Origin: Desmodus rotundus
Taxonomy: Eukaryota; Chordata; Mammalia; Chiroptera; Phyllostomidae
Length of the DNA stretch: 64,000 nucleotides
Assembly: GCF_022682495.2 (NCBI RefSeq)
Contig: NC_071399.1
Coordinates: 56,846,873-56,910,872 of the forward strand
Reading direction: 5' to 3'
Below the pieces are notes generated by a model that saw only the letters and a program-made list of their open reading frames with translations, was not told the origin of the DNA and did no database searches. Shown here in pieces: positions 35,644 through 47,915 of the stretch (the stretch's first letter is position 1; every line of letters starts with the position of its first letter). The position numbers and the translations under genes are program-made.

Positions 35644-36514
35644 TGAGACAGCATAGTAAGAAGCTAGGAAATGTTTTTGGCAAGTAGAATAGGAAAAATG
35701 AGACCAACAGCTGAACACAGGGGCTGAACAACTTCCAACAACGTACAGATAGTCACGAGGGTGGAACACCCTGAGTGCCTGGCAAAGGACAAACTGGGAA
35801 AACAAGTACATTGGCCCCAGGGTAACTTCTTCTTCCCTGGCCTTTCCTCCTTGGAGATGACAAATAGGAGAAAATGTCTATGCCTCAGTTATGTTTCAGC
35901 TCCAGACCCAGAAAAGCAGAAAAAACAGATGGGGTTTTCTGGAAAAATCAGATGCCTGAACCAACAGCAATGACCAAAGACCTCTTGCCCTGTCCCTGAT
36001 CAACCAGTGTAGACCATGGCCCTGAAAGGGCACACCTGGAGAACTGATAGATATCCTACTGAAGCCCGCCCCTGAGATCTCCCCTAAAATCCCCACCTTG
36101 AAGAGAGAGATAAAAACTTCAAGACAAAGGATCCAATGCACACACTGTCCTTCTGGCGAGTATACCGTTTCATTTCCTTTTCCTTCTTCCCCCACTCCTT
36201 TCCCCACAGGCACAAGTCTCTTAAACCCTACGGCAATGGGCGATGGGCAGCTCATTCCAGGCTATTCTCCTGAACTTGTCGTGAAAACCCCCTTTTCTGA
36301 CTTGCCAGTGAGCTTACACAGCCCAGCCTGGGCTCTCCTGTTGCTTCTTCAATGCTAAGCCCTTCCTTGTTTCACTGTCCCCAGCTTTAATAAATGTATC
36401 CTCATGATCACCTGGACTTGAGTTATAAAATCTTTCCGACACAACGTCAAGCACCCAGACACTAGGACTGGCCCTAGGTAGACCCACTCAGGGTCAGGCC
36501 CCTGTCCAGTAACA
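35644..36514 (+). repeat. LTR, class I type, related to the one at 32077
   Basis: 871 bp from TGAGACAGCATAG to GTAACA. Candidate 4-bp duplications are TGAC (35640-35643) and TAAC (36515-36518). AATAAA is at 36389-36394, with a GATAAAAA box near 36108. The head matches the LTR at 32077 closely but the rest diverges, so they belong to related, not identical, families. 'actggaggcacagg' just after it could be a decayed primer binding site, so an internal remnant to the right is possible. Confidence 0.62.
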
Positions 36515-37416
36515 TAACTGGAGGCACAGGTTATTTGAGAGAAGTGCCCCAGAGCACAAGAACAAGCAGGAGACAGGGAGCTGAGTATATCAGACACTGG
36601 AATATTTACCTAGAGTACAAGGCAAAAGCTGCCTGCAGATGAGCAAGGTGGGTAAATGTCAAGGAAAAAAAAAAAAAAAAACATATCCTAAGGCGCAGGT
36701 CTACCAGGCTGCTAAGGCTGAGGGCAGGGCAGGAGAACAGAGACAAACCTTCTTTCTGGCTTCTCAGATCAACTATCAACTATTAACTTCAAATTCTATA
36801 CCAAGCAACATTATCATCCCACAATAAATGGGGCATGAAGACATTTTCAAACAGTTTAAATACTGAAAGGTTCATTCCAAGATAACAAGCATGTACCTAA
36901 GAAATATTCAAAGATGATTTTGGACTGAAGTGAAAATGATGGCTGAGAGAAAAATGTAGAGATAAGGAACACAAGACAGTGTAATATATCAGTAGATATG
37001 AAAAGCTTTTTAATATTGAGATGTTCAGTCTTTGAAAACATAATTTAGTTTACACAATAATAACAATAATGTAATGTGGTTCCATAGTATATGTGAAAGT
37101 AAAATAGTTTACAAGAGTAGAATGTATGTCATTCTACTTGGAAGCATATTTTGTAACATTCTTATATTTTGTGTGAAATACCAATACGTTCTTGAAGAGA
37201 GCTGGGTCAAGTTTAAGATGCATATTGTGACACTGAGAAAGCACTAAAAGCAATAGAAGTAGGCATAACTAAATTAATGCATGAAAATGAAACAAGTGGT
37301 GGCTCATGGGAAAAAAATGAATCGAAGAAAAAGTAAACAGAGCAAGAAGGAAAAAGTGTAAAACAAACACAAGAAAGATAGACTTGAACTCAAGTGCTTC
37401 AGAAAATATGAGATCT
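36515..37416. other. Unassigned, with a poly-A run
   Basis: An A-run at about 36664-36680 may end a retroposed copy whose source I cannot name. The rest is AT-rich with no gene. Confidence 0.4.
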
Positions 37417-37620
37417 GCCCTGGCTGATGGTGTAGCTCAGTGGATTGAGTGCGGGCCTGTGAACCAAAGGGTTCCAGGTTCAATTCTCAGTCAGGGCACA
37501 TGCCTGTGTTGCGGACCAGGTTCCCATCACGAGGTGCATGACAGGCAATCACACATTGATGATTCTCTCCCTCTCTTTCTCCTTCCCTTCCCCTCTCTCT
37601 AAAAATAAATAAATAAAACC
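37417..37620 (+). mobile_element. Ves SINE abutting a mariner-derived element
   Basis: Sense copy: GCCCTGGCTGATGGTGTAGC head, AGCTCAGTGGATTGAG for the A-box side, GTTCCAGGTTCAATTC for the B box, a pyrimidine stretch, and AAAAATAAATAAATAAAA. Its tail runs straight into the left end of the element at 37622. No clear target duplication was found. Confidence 0.92.
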
Positions 37621-37621
37621 T

Positions 37622-38290
37622 TTAATCTGGAAAAAGTTCAGCCATTATTAATACGATGAGAACAGGTTGTACAACACCGATGTAAACTGGCAGCCAAGGA
37701 GAGTGGGCTAGAATGTATGTGCAAGAACAATGATGACTTCACGACACTAGTCAGTTGGGGTGGTAATCGCCATTAAGTGAACATGTGTACTGTGTGGCCT
37801 CATACCCAAAGACTAAGCAAGTAGAGCAATGAATGTGCATCAAATTCTGCGTTAATCTTGAACATCCCTCCACAGAAACTATTCAGATAATTCAGAAGGC
37901 CTCAGCTATGGGCAACGGGTGATTGGCAGCTTCATCAAGACTTTATAGCCTCTCATGCATCACATCTCCTGCACAGTGTATTTGGCGAAACATCAAATCA
38001 TCCAGGTGACTCACACCACCTACAGCCCAAAATTGACACCCTGTGACTTCTGGTTTTTCACAAAACTAAAATTGCTTTTGAAAGGGAAGATATTTAGATC
38101 GTTGATGAGATTGAGGAAAATACAAAGGGTCAGCTGATGGTGATTGGGAGAACTGTATGAGGTCTTAAGGTCCCTACTTTGAAGGGGACTGAGGCATCTT
38201 TGTCCTGTGTACAATGTTTCTTGTATCTTGTATCTTCTTCAATAAATGTCTTTGTTTTTCATATCACATGGATGGGTGTCTTCTGGGCAT
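37622..38290 (+). mobile_element. Mariner-derived non-autonomous element, second copy
   Basis: Collinear with 18600-19261 over its whole length, with the same missing middle of the transposase frame. Shared blocks include AGCCATTATTAATA, CTGGCAGCCAAGGAGAGTGG, GGTGATTGGCAGCTTC, and the C-terminal frame CDFWFFTKLKLLLKGK (about 38040-38090). The outer few bases of both inverted repeats are eroded and the target TA is unclear. Stops interrupt the frame. Confidence 0.83.
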
Positions 38291-38354
38291 ATTAAGTGAA
38301 ATTATATTAATCACCCTAATCAAACAGCAGAGATTGTTAAAACATACTATGCAG

Positions 38355-38698
38355 TACTAAAAATAACAATCTTGAAAATATGATAAACTAAATAAGTCAG
38401 TTAGAAAAAGTCAAGAACCATATTATTTCACTCATATGTGGGATGATATAAAACTGACAGCAACAAGTAAGCAAACAAAAAAAAACCCTCATAGACACAG
38501 ACAACAGTATGGTGGCTACAAGGGGAAGGGGAGTGGAGGTTAGTAAAGGTAAAGGAGACAGATATATGGTGACAGAGGATGATTTAACTTTGGGTGGTGG
38601 GCACACAGTGCAATACACAGATCATGTATCATAGAAATGTATACTTGAAAACTATGTAATCTTATTAACCAATGTTACCCAATACATTTGATAAAAAA
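38355..38698 (+). mobile_element. LINE-1 3' end, 5'-truncated
   Basis: ORF2 tail ('aaataagtcagttagaaaaagtc' near 38391) then a purine-rich 3'UTR ending with 'ttattaaccaatgttacccaat' and an A-rich tail. The 3'UTR matches that of 45617-48126. Confidence 0.8.
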
Positions 38699-39947
38699 GA
38701 AACAATCTTTAAACCTAAACACATAAACATGTTCAAAGTAAAAAGATGACAACATATATACTATGTCAACATGAATAATTAAAAAAACTGGGTATGACTA
38801 CATTAATTTTAACTTATCTATCTAAAAAAATTTTAAGAGACAAAGAAGAACATCTCATAATATTAAAGTGGTAAATTTCAATGGAGTATGCATACCATCT
38901 TCACCCTAGCTGATAATATTTTCACAATTTTGTCAAGAAAATGCAAATTTATCACAAATATAAAAATAATGTCTATTCTCAAAGGTCAATTAAATTCCTG
39001 TCTTTAAGACTCAGAAAATGCAGTTAATTTATACTAAAATCACCTTCCCTTTTTCATTTATTTATGTAAATTTTAAGTTGTAATAACTAGGGAGATATAG
39101 TGTTACAGTATTTACCCATCTCTACCTTAATGTAATTCTTACTTTAAAGTTTCTCACACTTCACATTATAATCTGAGAATATTGTGAATAAATTCTCTGA
39201 GCTCTACCCTCTGTGATTCAGATTAATCAAGTTGAAGTGGAATTTTAACCTGTTATTTTTAAAAGTTACTCCTAGTGATTTTGATGCATGTAAACAAAGA
39301 ACTATAATTGGAGAAACAATCTTCTAGTTTTGTATGTTTTGTTGTTTACCAGATTAAGTGTCCTACAGAATTTGGACCCTTCATCTTTCATAATAATTCC
39401 ATTAAATAGTGTCTCTAGATATCTATATAATAATTCGAACTCTTCTTCAGTGGTGGAAGAGGGCACTCTATGCCCCTAACATAAACCACTTGGTAATTAT
39501 CAGAACACAACTATAAAATTCTAATGAGGAAAGATATGTGGTGATCATATACATATATGTTAACATAGGTCTTGCAAAGTTAAAGTTGCTACACTTGGTC
39601 ATGCCTGATAGTCTCAAAATCTTATGTTAGAAGAGCTTGATGTGTCAAATTATGAGTAAGAAGTTATAGGAGCCATACACAGGGAGGATGAGGAGAAGGA
39701 GCCCTATATCATATCCTTATACAAGAGTCCTCTAAAGAAACACTGGTCTTACAGAAAGCAAATCTTGTTTTTTTGTTTGTTTGTTTTTTTAAAGTAATCG
39801 TGTGCTGACTGTCCTGTGCTAAAAACAAAACAAACAAACAAGAAAATAGGTAGCTTGCTGTGCAGATCAATCATCTGATTCATGTGGACATGGGGGTCAA
39901 ACCTCTGAGTGAATAAAAGAGTTTGAACAGCGATCCAGTGAACTCCC
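38699..39947. other. AT-rich DNA, possible MER5A-like piece
   Basis: At about 39150-39300, 'tttctcacacttcacattataatctgag...gtgattcagattaatcaag...gtgattttgatgcatg' follows the pattern of a hAT-Charlie MER5A copy on the minus strand. This is a weak call by eye. No gene seen. Confidence 0.4.
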
Positions 39948-39960
39948 CCAACAGATTTTT

Positions 39961-40333
39961 ATTTACATTTTTTATTTTATGTTTTTATTATTCAAGTACA
40001 GTGTCTCTCTTTTCCCCCCACCATTCCCCCCCACCCCAGCCATCCACACCTCCCACCCTTGATCCTACTCCCCTTTGGCTTTGTCCTTGGGTCCTTTATA
40101 CATGTTCCTTGATAACCCTTCCCCCTTTTTCCCTATTATCCTCTCCCACCTCCCTTCTGGTTACTGTCAGCTTGTTCTTTATTTCAATGTCTCTGGTTAT
40201 ATTTTGCTTGCTTGTTTGTTTTGTTGATTAGGTTCCACTTATAGGTGAGATCATATGGTATTTGTCTATCACTGCCTGGCTTATTTCACTTAGCATAATG
40301 CTCTCCAGATCCATCCGTGCTATGGAATACCAT
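39961..40333 (-). mobile_element. 5'-truncated LINE-1, antisense, 13-bp target duplication
   Basis: C-rich antisense 3'UTR then the end of ORF2. CCAACAGATTTTT at 39948-39960 and 40334-40346 is a perfect target duplication. This confirms one insertion of about 373 bp. Confidence 0.9.
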
Positions 40334-40740
40334 CCAACAGATTTTTGAAACCAATAGGCAATGCATCTTCACCACCCTACTTTGAGCTGTTTTCAGAGAG
40401 TGGAAATTTATGTACCTTCCCCAAAACAAAATACTAAATGTTCATTTCACCTAGGGATTCTGGAACAAAGGCTGATTTTAATCCCTTTTAAACATGCTTC
40501 CTTAAACAGATGACAGTAGCTTCAATAATTACTTCTTCTTTGTTAAACACAATTTTAAGTTTATTTCATTTGATGAGATAGGTTTTTGATTGAAAAAGAA
40601 ACCATGTCTGAGAAACACCCATAAATGTTTATTAAAATGCTGCTATCTTGATTGTAGTGGTGATTTCAGGGATTCATACATCTTTTGAAACTTAACAAAT
40701 TGTATTGTACACTTTATTTCTTACTATAAAACATTCTCAT

Positions 40741-40741
40741 A

Positions 40742-40778
<37 letters not shown>
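40741..40778. repeat. (TA)n microsatellite
   Basis: Near-perfect AT run directly left of the antisense L1 tail. It was either the insertion site or grew from the tail. Confidence 0.9.
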
Positions 40779-40784
<6 letters not shown>

Positions 40785-43500
40785 TTATTGTTATTCTATA
40801 ACAACTGTCCCAATTTTCCCCCTTTACCCTTTTCCACCCTCCCCCAGGCAATCCCCAAACTGGTCCATGTCCATGGGTTCTTATTCATACATATTTTATA
40901 ACTAGTCCCTTCCCCTTCTTTTCACCCTTTCCCCCTTCCCCCCTGCCCCTCTTGTTTCTGTCAGTCTGTTCCATGTTTCCATGCTTCTGGTTCTATTTTG
41001 CTCATTAGTTTATTTTTGTTCATTAGGTTCTTCTTATAGGTAAGATCATATGGTACTTGTCTTTCACCAGTTGACTTATTTTACTTAGCATAATACTCTT
41101 CAGTTCCATCCAAGCTGTCACAAAGGGTAGGAGGTCCTTCTTTCTTTCTGCTGCATAGTATTCCATTGAGTAAATGTACCACACTTTTTTGATCCACTCA
41201 TTTACTGAAGAGCACTTAAGCTGTTTCTAGCACTTGACTATTGTAAATAGTGTTGCTATGAACATAGAGAGGTGCCTAAGTTTGTTGAATTGGTGTTTCA
41301 GGATTCTAAGGGTATATTCCCAGCAGTGGAATTGCTAGGTCAAAAGGCATTTCCATTTTCAGTTTTTTGAAGAAATTCCGTCATGTTTTCCACAGTGGCT
41401 GTACCAGTTTGGATTCTTGCCAGTAGTGAACTAGGGTTCTCTTATCCCCATATCCTTACCAGCACTTGTTTTTTGTAAGTTTATTAATGATGTCCATTCT
41501 GACCAGTGTGTGGTGGTATCTAATTGTGGTTTTAATTTGCATCTCTCTGATGGCTAATGATGTTGAATATCTTTTCATATGTCCATGGATCCCGTGTATG
41601 TCCTCCTTGGAGAAGTGTCTATTCATGTCCTTTGCCCATTTTTAATTGGATTTTTTGTCTCCCTGATGTTGAGTCATATGTGTTCTTTATATATTTTGGA
41701 GATCATAAACTTGTCTGATGTATTATTGGCAAATATGTTCTCCCACACAATTTGTTCCCTTTTCATTTTGATGATGGTTTCTTTAGCCTTGCAGCACCTT
41801 TTTAATTGATGTAGTTCCATTTTTTCCCCTTCATTTCTATAGCTCTGGGAAATATATTAGAAAAAATATTGCTATGTGGAATATCTGAAATTTTACTACC
41901 TATGTTTTCCTCTAGGACTTTTATGGTGTCATGATTTATATTTAAGTCTTTTACCCATTTTGAGTTTATTATGGTGAATGGTGTAATTTGGTGGTCTAGT
42001 TTCATTTTTTCATTTGTTTGTTTATTGTTTTGCATGCACCAGTCAAATTCTGCCAACACCATTTACTGAAGAAGCTATTTTTACTCCTTTGTACACTCAT
42101 TCCAACTACATCAAATATTAATTAATCTTAGAGACATGGATTTATTTATGGGTTTGCTATTCCATTCCATTGATCTCTGTGTCTGTTCTTATGCCAGTAC
42201 CAGAATGTTTTGATTACAGTATCCTTGCTTTATACTTTGGTATCAGGTACTACGATCCCTTATACTTTGTTCTTCCTTAAGATTTCTGAGGCTACTTGAG
42301 ATCTTTTTTGGTTCCATATAAATTTTTGAAATATTTTTCTTAGGTGTGTGAAATATGTCATTGATATTTTAATAGAGATTGTGTTGAATCTATTCCCACA
42401 ATCTATTTTTCCCACTTTGCTGAGTGTTTGTTTTTGTCACAAATCAGTGCTGGATTTTATCAAATGTCTTTTCAGTATCTATTAATAAGATTATGTGATT
42501 TTTGTCCTTCATTTTGTTTATGTGGTTCATTATGTTTATTGATTTGCAAATATTGTACCATCCTTGTGTCCCTGGGATTAATCCCACTTGATCATGTTGT
42601 ATGGTTTTTGTAAGTTATTGCTGATCAGTTTGCCAATATTATGTTGAGTATTTTAACATCTATGTTCTTCAAAGTTATTGGCCTGTAATTTTCTTTGTTG
42701 TATCTTTTCCTGGTTTCAGAAGTTCGATGGTACTGGCCTTATAAAAAGAGTGTGTGAGTCTTTCCTCTTCTTGATTTAAAAAAAAAAAATAGCTTGAGAA
42801 GGATAGGAGTTAGTTCTTCTTTAAATATTTGATAAAATTCACTTGTGAAGCCATCCAGTCCAGGACTTTTGTGTGCTGGCAGTTTTTTGATTATCACTTC
42901 AATTTAATTTGTTATTATTGGTCTATTCAACCTTTCTGCTTCTTGACTCCATTTGGAAGACTGTATGTTTCTAGAGATTTGTCCATTTCTCCCAGGTTGC
43001 CCATTTTATGGGTATGTAGTTGTTCATAGTAATGTCTTACAATCCTTTGTATTTCTGTCATATAGGTTGTAACTTCTCCTTTGTTTCTGATTTTATTTAT
43101 TTGGTTCCTGTCTTTATTTATTTATTTTTTTCTTGATGAATCTGGTTAAAGGTTTGTCAATTTTGTTTGTCTTTACAAAGAACCATCTCCTGAAAAAAAT
43201 GGATCCTTTGAATTGTGTTTTTAATTTCTGTGTCTTTATATCTGCTCTTATATGTTTTTCTTTTCTTCTACTCACTTTGGGGTGTTTTGGTTTTATTCCT
43301 CTAGTTCTTGTAGGTGTGGAGCTATATTGTTTATGTGAGATTTTTCTGTCTTCTTTAGGTCGGTCTGTATTGTTATAAACTTCCCTCTCAGTACTGCCCT
43401 TGCTGTGTTCCATAGGTTTTGCTAATATGCCATAGATTTTTGCCATAGTTTTCTGATAATATGCCATAGGTTTCTGTCATGAGTTTTTGAAGGTATTCCA
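40785..43500 (-). mobile_element. LINE-1, antisense, 3'UTR plus ORF2 with RT core deleted
   Basis: Minus strand: C-terminal ORF2 and 3'UTR are intact in layout. A minus-strand frame at 43114-43467 reads PKVSRRKEKHIRADIKTQ and SIFFRRWFFVKTNKIDKPL, the ORF2 linker before RT. Near 42405-42420 the sequence jumps from the 'gtgttgaatctattc' block to 'cccactttgctgagtg'. In the L1 at 9062 these blocks are about 570 bp apart and enclose the F-A-D-D box. The catalytic core is therefore missing here. The 5' part of the element is absent beyond about 43500. Confidence 0.84.
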
Positions 43501-45603
43501 TGAAGTCATATTAAGTCATAGATATAGATAAAAAAGGAAAGTGCAATTTCTAATTGACAAAATAAATATGGAAATGAATTCCCCTTCAAATGGAACTTTA
43601 AAGAGCATCTTAGACTGTATCAAGAAACAAATAAGCAGCTTGTGAAGAAAATAAATGTTCTCATGAAGTATTAACAAAGTCTATCTCTCAACAAAGTGCA
43701 ATTTACTTTTTGTAAATGCACCATTGTTTGGCAAAGAAGGCAAAAGAAATATTGATATTAAAATGCAAATTAACAGCTGGCCTACAAACATTGACATTTC
43801 CCCAAATTCTTTCTCTAGGTTATTTTTGCCCATTTTAAGGCTTAAAGTTATTTGAGGAGACTTTCAATATCACTTATTAAAGTTATTTTAATACTTAGAA
43901 GTAATTTTCCAGCAAAACAAATATTTAAAAGATAGAATACAGTGATTATTTTCTTAGTTTAATATTTTGTTATTTGAAAAGTAAGGCTGTGTTAAACCAT
44001 TATTTATTATTTACAGAAAAATACTAATTAATGGAATTCTGAATTATTTTTACTTGTCTCAACTTTTAAATACAAAACAGAAATGAAAAAATTATGTAGT
44101 GGACTTGTTAAAAACATAGTGCATAGCTTTTATAAGTAGTAGGTGTGGAGCACCATTTATTTTTGTATTTCTGATGCTGCAACTTTTATACAAATTAATA
44201 AATGGAATTTATTAATTCCATTTATTATACAATTATAAAAATCATAAATGGGATATCTGATATGAAGTCTACAAATCATATATGTTCTCATGTAAGTGAA
44301 ATTAGTGTGCATCACTTGTTAAATGAGTTAAATGAAAAATGAAACTATGTACAATGAAAATAACTCATTATAATGTTTAAATAAATATTATAATAACAGT
44401 TAATAATATGCTGCTAAAGATTTTTATATTTACAATGACTTTTTTGTAATATCTCATACAAGAGTGATGAAATATTGCTGAGTAGGTCATAAATTTATAC
44501 ATTTCTGTAAAAATTGTTCATAGATAAAAGCTAATTGGAAAAAGTTGATCTAACTATGACAACTACATCGTGGTAACACAATATTACATGGGTAGTATCA
44601 GTGAAAATATAATGCTTTTATTTACATTGCTGAGGATTACTATGAATCACACAATACATTTTCTGCTGTTATGAAGGTGGAAATTGAAACAAATGGAACA
44701 ACTGCCACTGACAGAGGATTAACCAGTGAGCGGCAATAGGTTCTTTCTTAGTACAAATTCAGAAGAAAAAAATAAAATCATTATGTGAAGGTCATAATAA
44801 AATTGACTATTTTTTTTTACTTTAATTATGCTCTCTGACACATAGGAATATATTTTATTTCAGTATTCTGCCTCTCTAACATTCTTACATTGCAAAAATA
44901 CAACTTTGAACAATATTCTTGCTTTTTATATTTTATACTGAAAAAGTAGCATTGTTTTGCTATTTTGACCCTTCCAAGATTTATCATCTCTGAGAGGATT
45001 GAGAGCCAGTTAGATTCTCAGTAAAAAGGGTTTAATGAAGGTTGAAGAACGGTAATTTGCATGGAAATTACATTTTTAAGCCTGAGAAATGTGACAAAAA
45101 AAGAAAATGAAACAACTTATTTTCATCCTGAAGACAGTGTTTATAACAAGTCTAAAATATAGTAAAAAAAAATTTAACCAGTTCTTGCTATATTATAATC
45201 TACTTCTGATTATTTTTTATTGCTTTGGATTTCTATGGGAGCTTTTCAAGTAGACATGGCTTTCACAAAATCAATTTTATTTGAAACTCCAGTTAGACTA
45301 AGGATTGATAGAAAAATAGTTAATTTTTGTTAACTATGCACATGACCATTATAAATGATGCAAATCTGTTGATACCTTCGTATTTCATTCTCAAATTAAG
45401 GCCAATTAATATTACTTTAGATGATTCACATATTCTCACTCTACATGTGTAGGTAAATGTATATTAATTTTATACTGATAGATGTGCAGTCAGATAGATA
45501 TAATGTAATACTTTAAAGAGAGAGTGGTGTTGAGAGACTGGAGAAGCTAATTCATAAAAACTAACTGCCAGTAATAAATATATAGAATACTTCAAGCATT
45601 TTC
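43501..45603. other. AT-rich DNA with a long hairpin, no gene
   Basis: No gene or named repeat apart from the inverted repeat at 44196-44227. It may hold very old repeats (a MIR-like block near 44690 is too weak to call). Confidence 0.45.
44196..44227. repeat. Perfect 14-bp inverted repeat with 4-nt loop
   Basis: Arms 44196-44209 and 44214-44227 are exactly complementary around TATT. In RNA or single-stranded DNA this forms a stable hairpin. There is no surrounding gene to link it to. Confidence 0.9.
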
Positions 45604-46927
45604 AAAGTTAAAATCTAGGGGGTTTCAAGATGGTTGCAGAGTAGGTAGAAGCTAAACTCACCTACTCCTAGCCCCAAGCCAGGTTTACAGATGAATTATA
45701 GAGCAATCAGCCTGAATAACCAAGAGAATGCTATCTGAACAGAAATATTATAACTGAAGATTTACAGAAGAAGCCATATAGAAACTGGTGAGAAGGGCAG
45801 AGACTTGGAAAAGGTTGGCCCCCACACCCTTGTGCCTTAGCTGAGAAGCCAGAGAGATAGATAGCTCAGCTGCAAAAATCCCTCCTATCAGTAGCATGAG
45901 GTCTCGACCCCACACAGGGATCCCCAAACCAGACTGACAGAAATAGAAAGAGGAGACCACATAGAATCTGGTGGTAAAAACCAGTGGGGTTCAGTCTGAC
46001 TGGAAGAGAAAAAGAGTCTGCCATAGACCAGATGCCACCTTCCCAAAGTCCAGCACTCCATTTGTTACCATGCCAGCCTGGGGAGTGCACTGACCTGTCT
46101 CACTGGTGACACCATTCTGCCATGCATGGGTACTGCAGAAAGATATGCTGGTTGCACTTAGCAGGAGTATTTGGGTTGCTGTCTTTCTGGAGAAGTTCTT
46201 GTCAGAGACTCAGACAATGTTTGAACTGTGTAGCTTTGGAACGGAATCCATTTTTCCCCAACTCAAGTGCACAGCTACTGGCCTCCTCCTCATCTCTTGA
46301 ATCACTTGGCCTGCCCTGCAACTATGTCGCCCTGTCCTGCTGGGTTCAGCCATGGAAAGGGGTTCAGAGTACTGTGCTGTGCAGAGCTGGGACTTTCAAA
46401 GAGCATCTCCTGGGGAGACTTTTGCCGGGGAAGCAGATGGGCAGGTGCCAGGTTGTATGGCTACATATGGTGGAGCACTCTTAACTCCCCTGTGAGTTCA
46501 GCCTGTGCTATCCCAGGAAGAGAATGAGTGCTTAACCCCACCAACAGGCTTGCCAGCACAACCCTCAATAACAGTTTTTTTGGATCTACCCTCTTAATTT
46601 CCTAAGGCCCCACCCTGCTGAGCTCAGTTAGGTGGGAGAAAGGTGTGCTGATCCAAGCTGAGAAAATTAGAGTGTCTCTTTCAGAGATTATTGTCTAGGA
46701 CTGGGACTACATGCTTGGCCCCCTTCTATGGGCTGAACTAGCACCCCCACCAACCAGATCTGTCCTCCCTGCCCACAGGGGCTCCACTCTGAAAAGATTG
46801 CTTCTGTTAGAGGGGCTGGCTGATTACACCCAATATGAATTAGTAACATGTCTCAGCTAGTGGAGCTACAGTTGAAACTTTGGTAGAGACTTAGTGGTTT
46901 GGCTCTAGAGTGGAGGTCACATTCCTC

Positions 46928-47467
46928 TCAGAGTACCTGACCAAATGGCCTCCAGGAAAGGGAACAACTAGCTCTGTCCTCCTGACCCAGGTCAACCCAC
47001 CATACTGAGCTTGTGATCCTTGGAAGGATCTGTGGGTCAAGGCCAGCCTGGACCCAATCTACATTCTTTCTTTGGAAAGCTCTGAAGGAAGACATGGCAA
47101 CATAAGGAAGAAGCATAGTAGCTAACAGGTGGAGGTGGGCCTCAGGGAACCTCAGGCCTTTTATTGATATGCCCTGAGATCCAGGCTGGAAGAAATCAAC
47201 CCTTATACACAGATTGGCCTCTCTAATGCACCCCAAGGTCCAGTAGACCAAGCCATAAACAGCGAATAGCATGGTAGTTCCACAAGGTAGCCCAGGGCCA
47301 CTTAAAATGTCTGACATTGGCCAGTACCCAAACTCTGGCCAAGTGGACTCAAAACCAACACAACCAGTGTTGGGCTTCGGACCACACCAGATTCTGATGC
47401 AACTAGCCACACAAGTGGCACACACAAAGGAGGGATTCCAGCAGAGACCAGACCCTGATAAGAACAC
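46928..47467 (-). other. 179-codon antisense open frame within L1 5'UTR
   Basis: The longest uninterrupted ATG frame in the window, antisense to the L1 5'UTR. It is rich in Cys, Trp and Pro with no domain I recognise. Primate L1 5'UTRs carry a short antisense ORF0, which is the only precedent I can name. Nothing here shows this frame is translated, and GC-richer sequence favours open frames by chance. Confidence 0.3.
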
Positions 47468-47879
47468 CTATGGCTTGGGGAGAGGCCCTGTGTAGCATCT
47501 CATACATGGTGATTGAGATGTATTCTTCTAGTCAGCCACTCTGAAAGTTTAACTCCACTCTCAGATGAGCCCATAGTCTTCAATACTCAACCTCAAAAAG
47601 AGGGTGTACAAAAGCAACAAGAAATATTCCTAGAACACCAAATTCAGGTGATCTGGAAGATTGTGTAACAAAGCCTAATAAGACACTTACATTATAAAAC
47701 TATCATAACAAGTTTGGGAGTCATAGCAGATCTAATACACACAGACAAAATAGGGAGACAAAGAAATATGCCCCAAGTAAAAGGTATGAATAGATGGAGC
47801 AAACTGACAATTGTTAGAGGGGAGGAAGGTTGTGAGGCTGGATGAAAGATGGTGAAAGAACTATGAAAAAATATAGACA

Positions 47880-47915
47880 TATACATTTTGTATATATATG
47901 TGTATATATATAACA
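47880..47915. repeat. TA/TG-rich microsatellite in L1 3'UTR
   Basis: An alternating TA/TG run inside the 3'UTR of the element at 45617. It may have grown after insertion. Confidence 0.8.

Noticed and set aside
36098..36358. 86-codon frame in the LTR at 35644
   Set aside because: It lies across the U3/R part with an AATAAA just downstream. It has no domain and is not supported as a gene.
39923..40231. 102-codon frame rich in Ser, Pro and Thr
   Set aside because: It spans the edge of an antisense L1 insertion (39961), so it is a chimera of host flank and L1 3'UTR.
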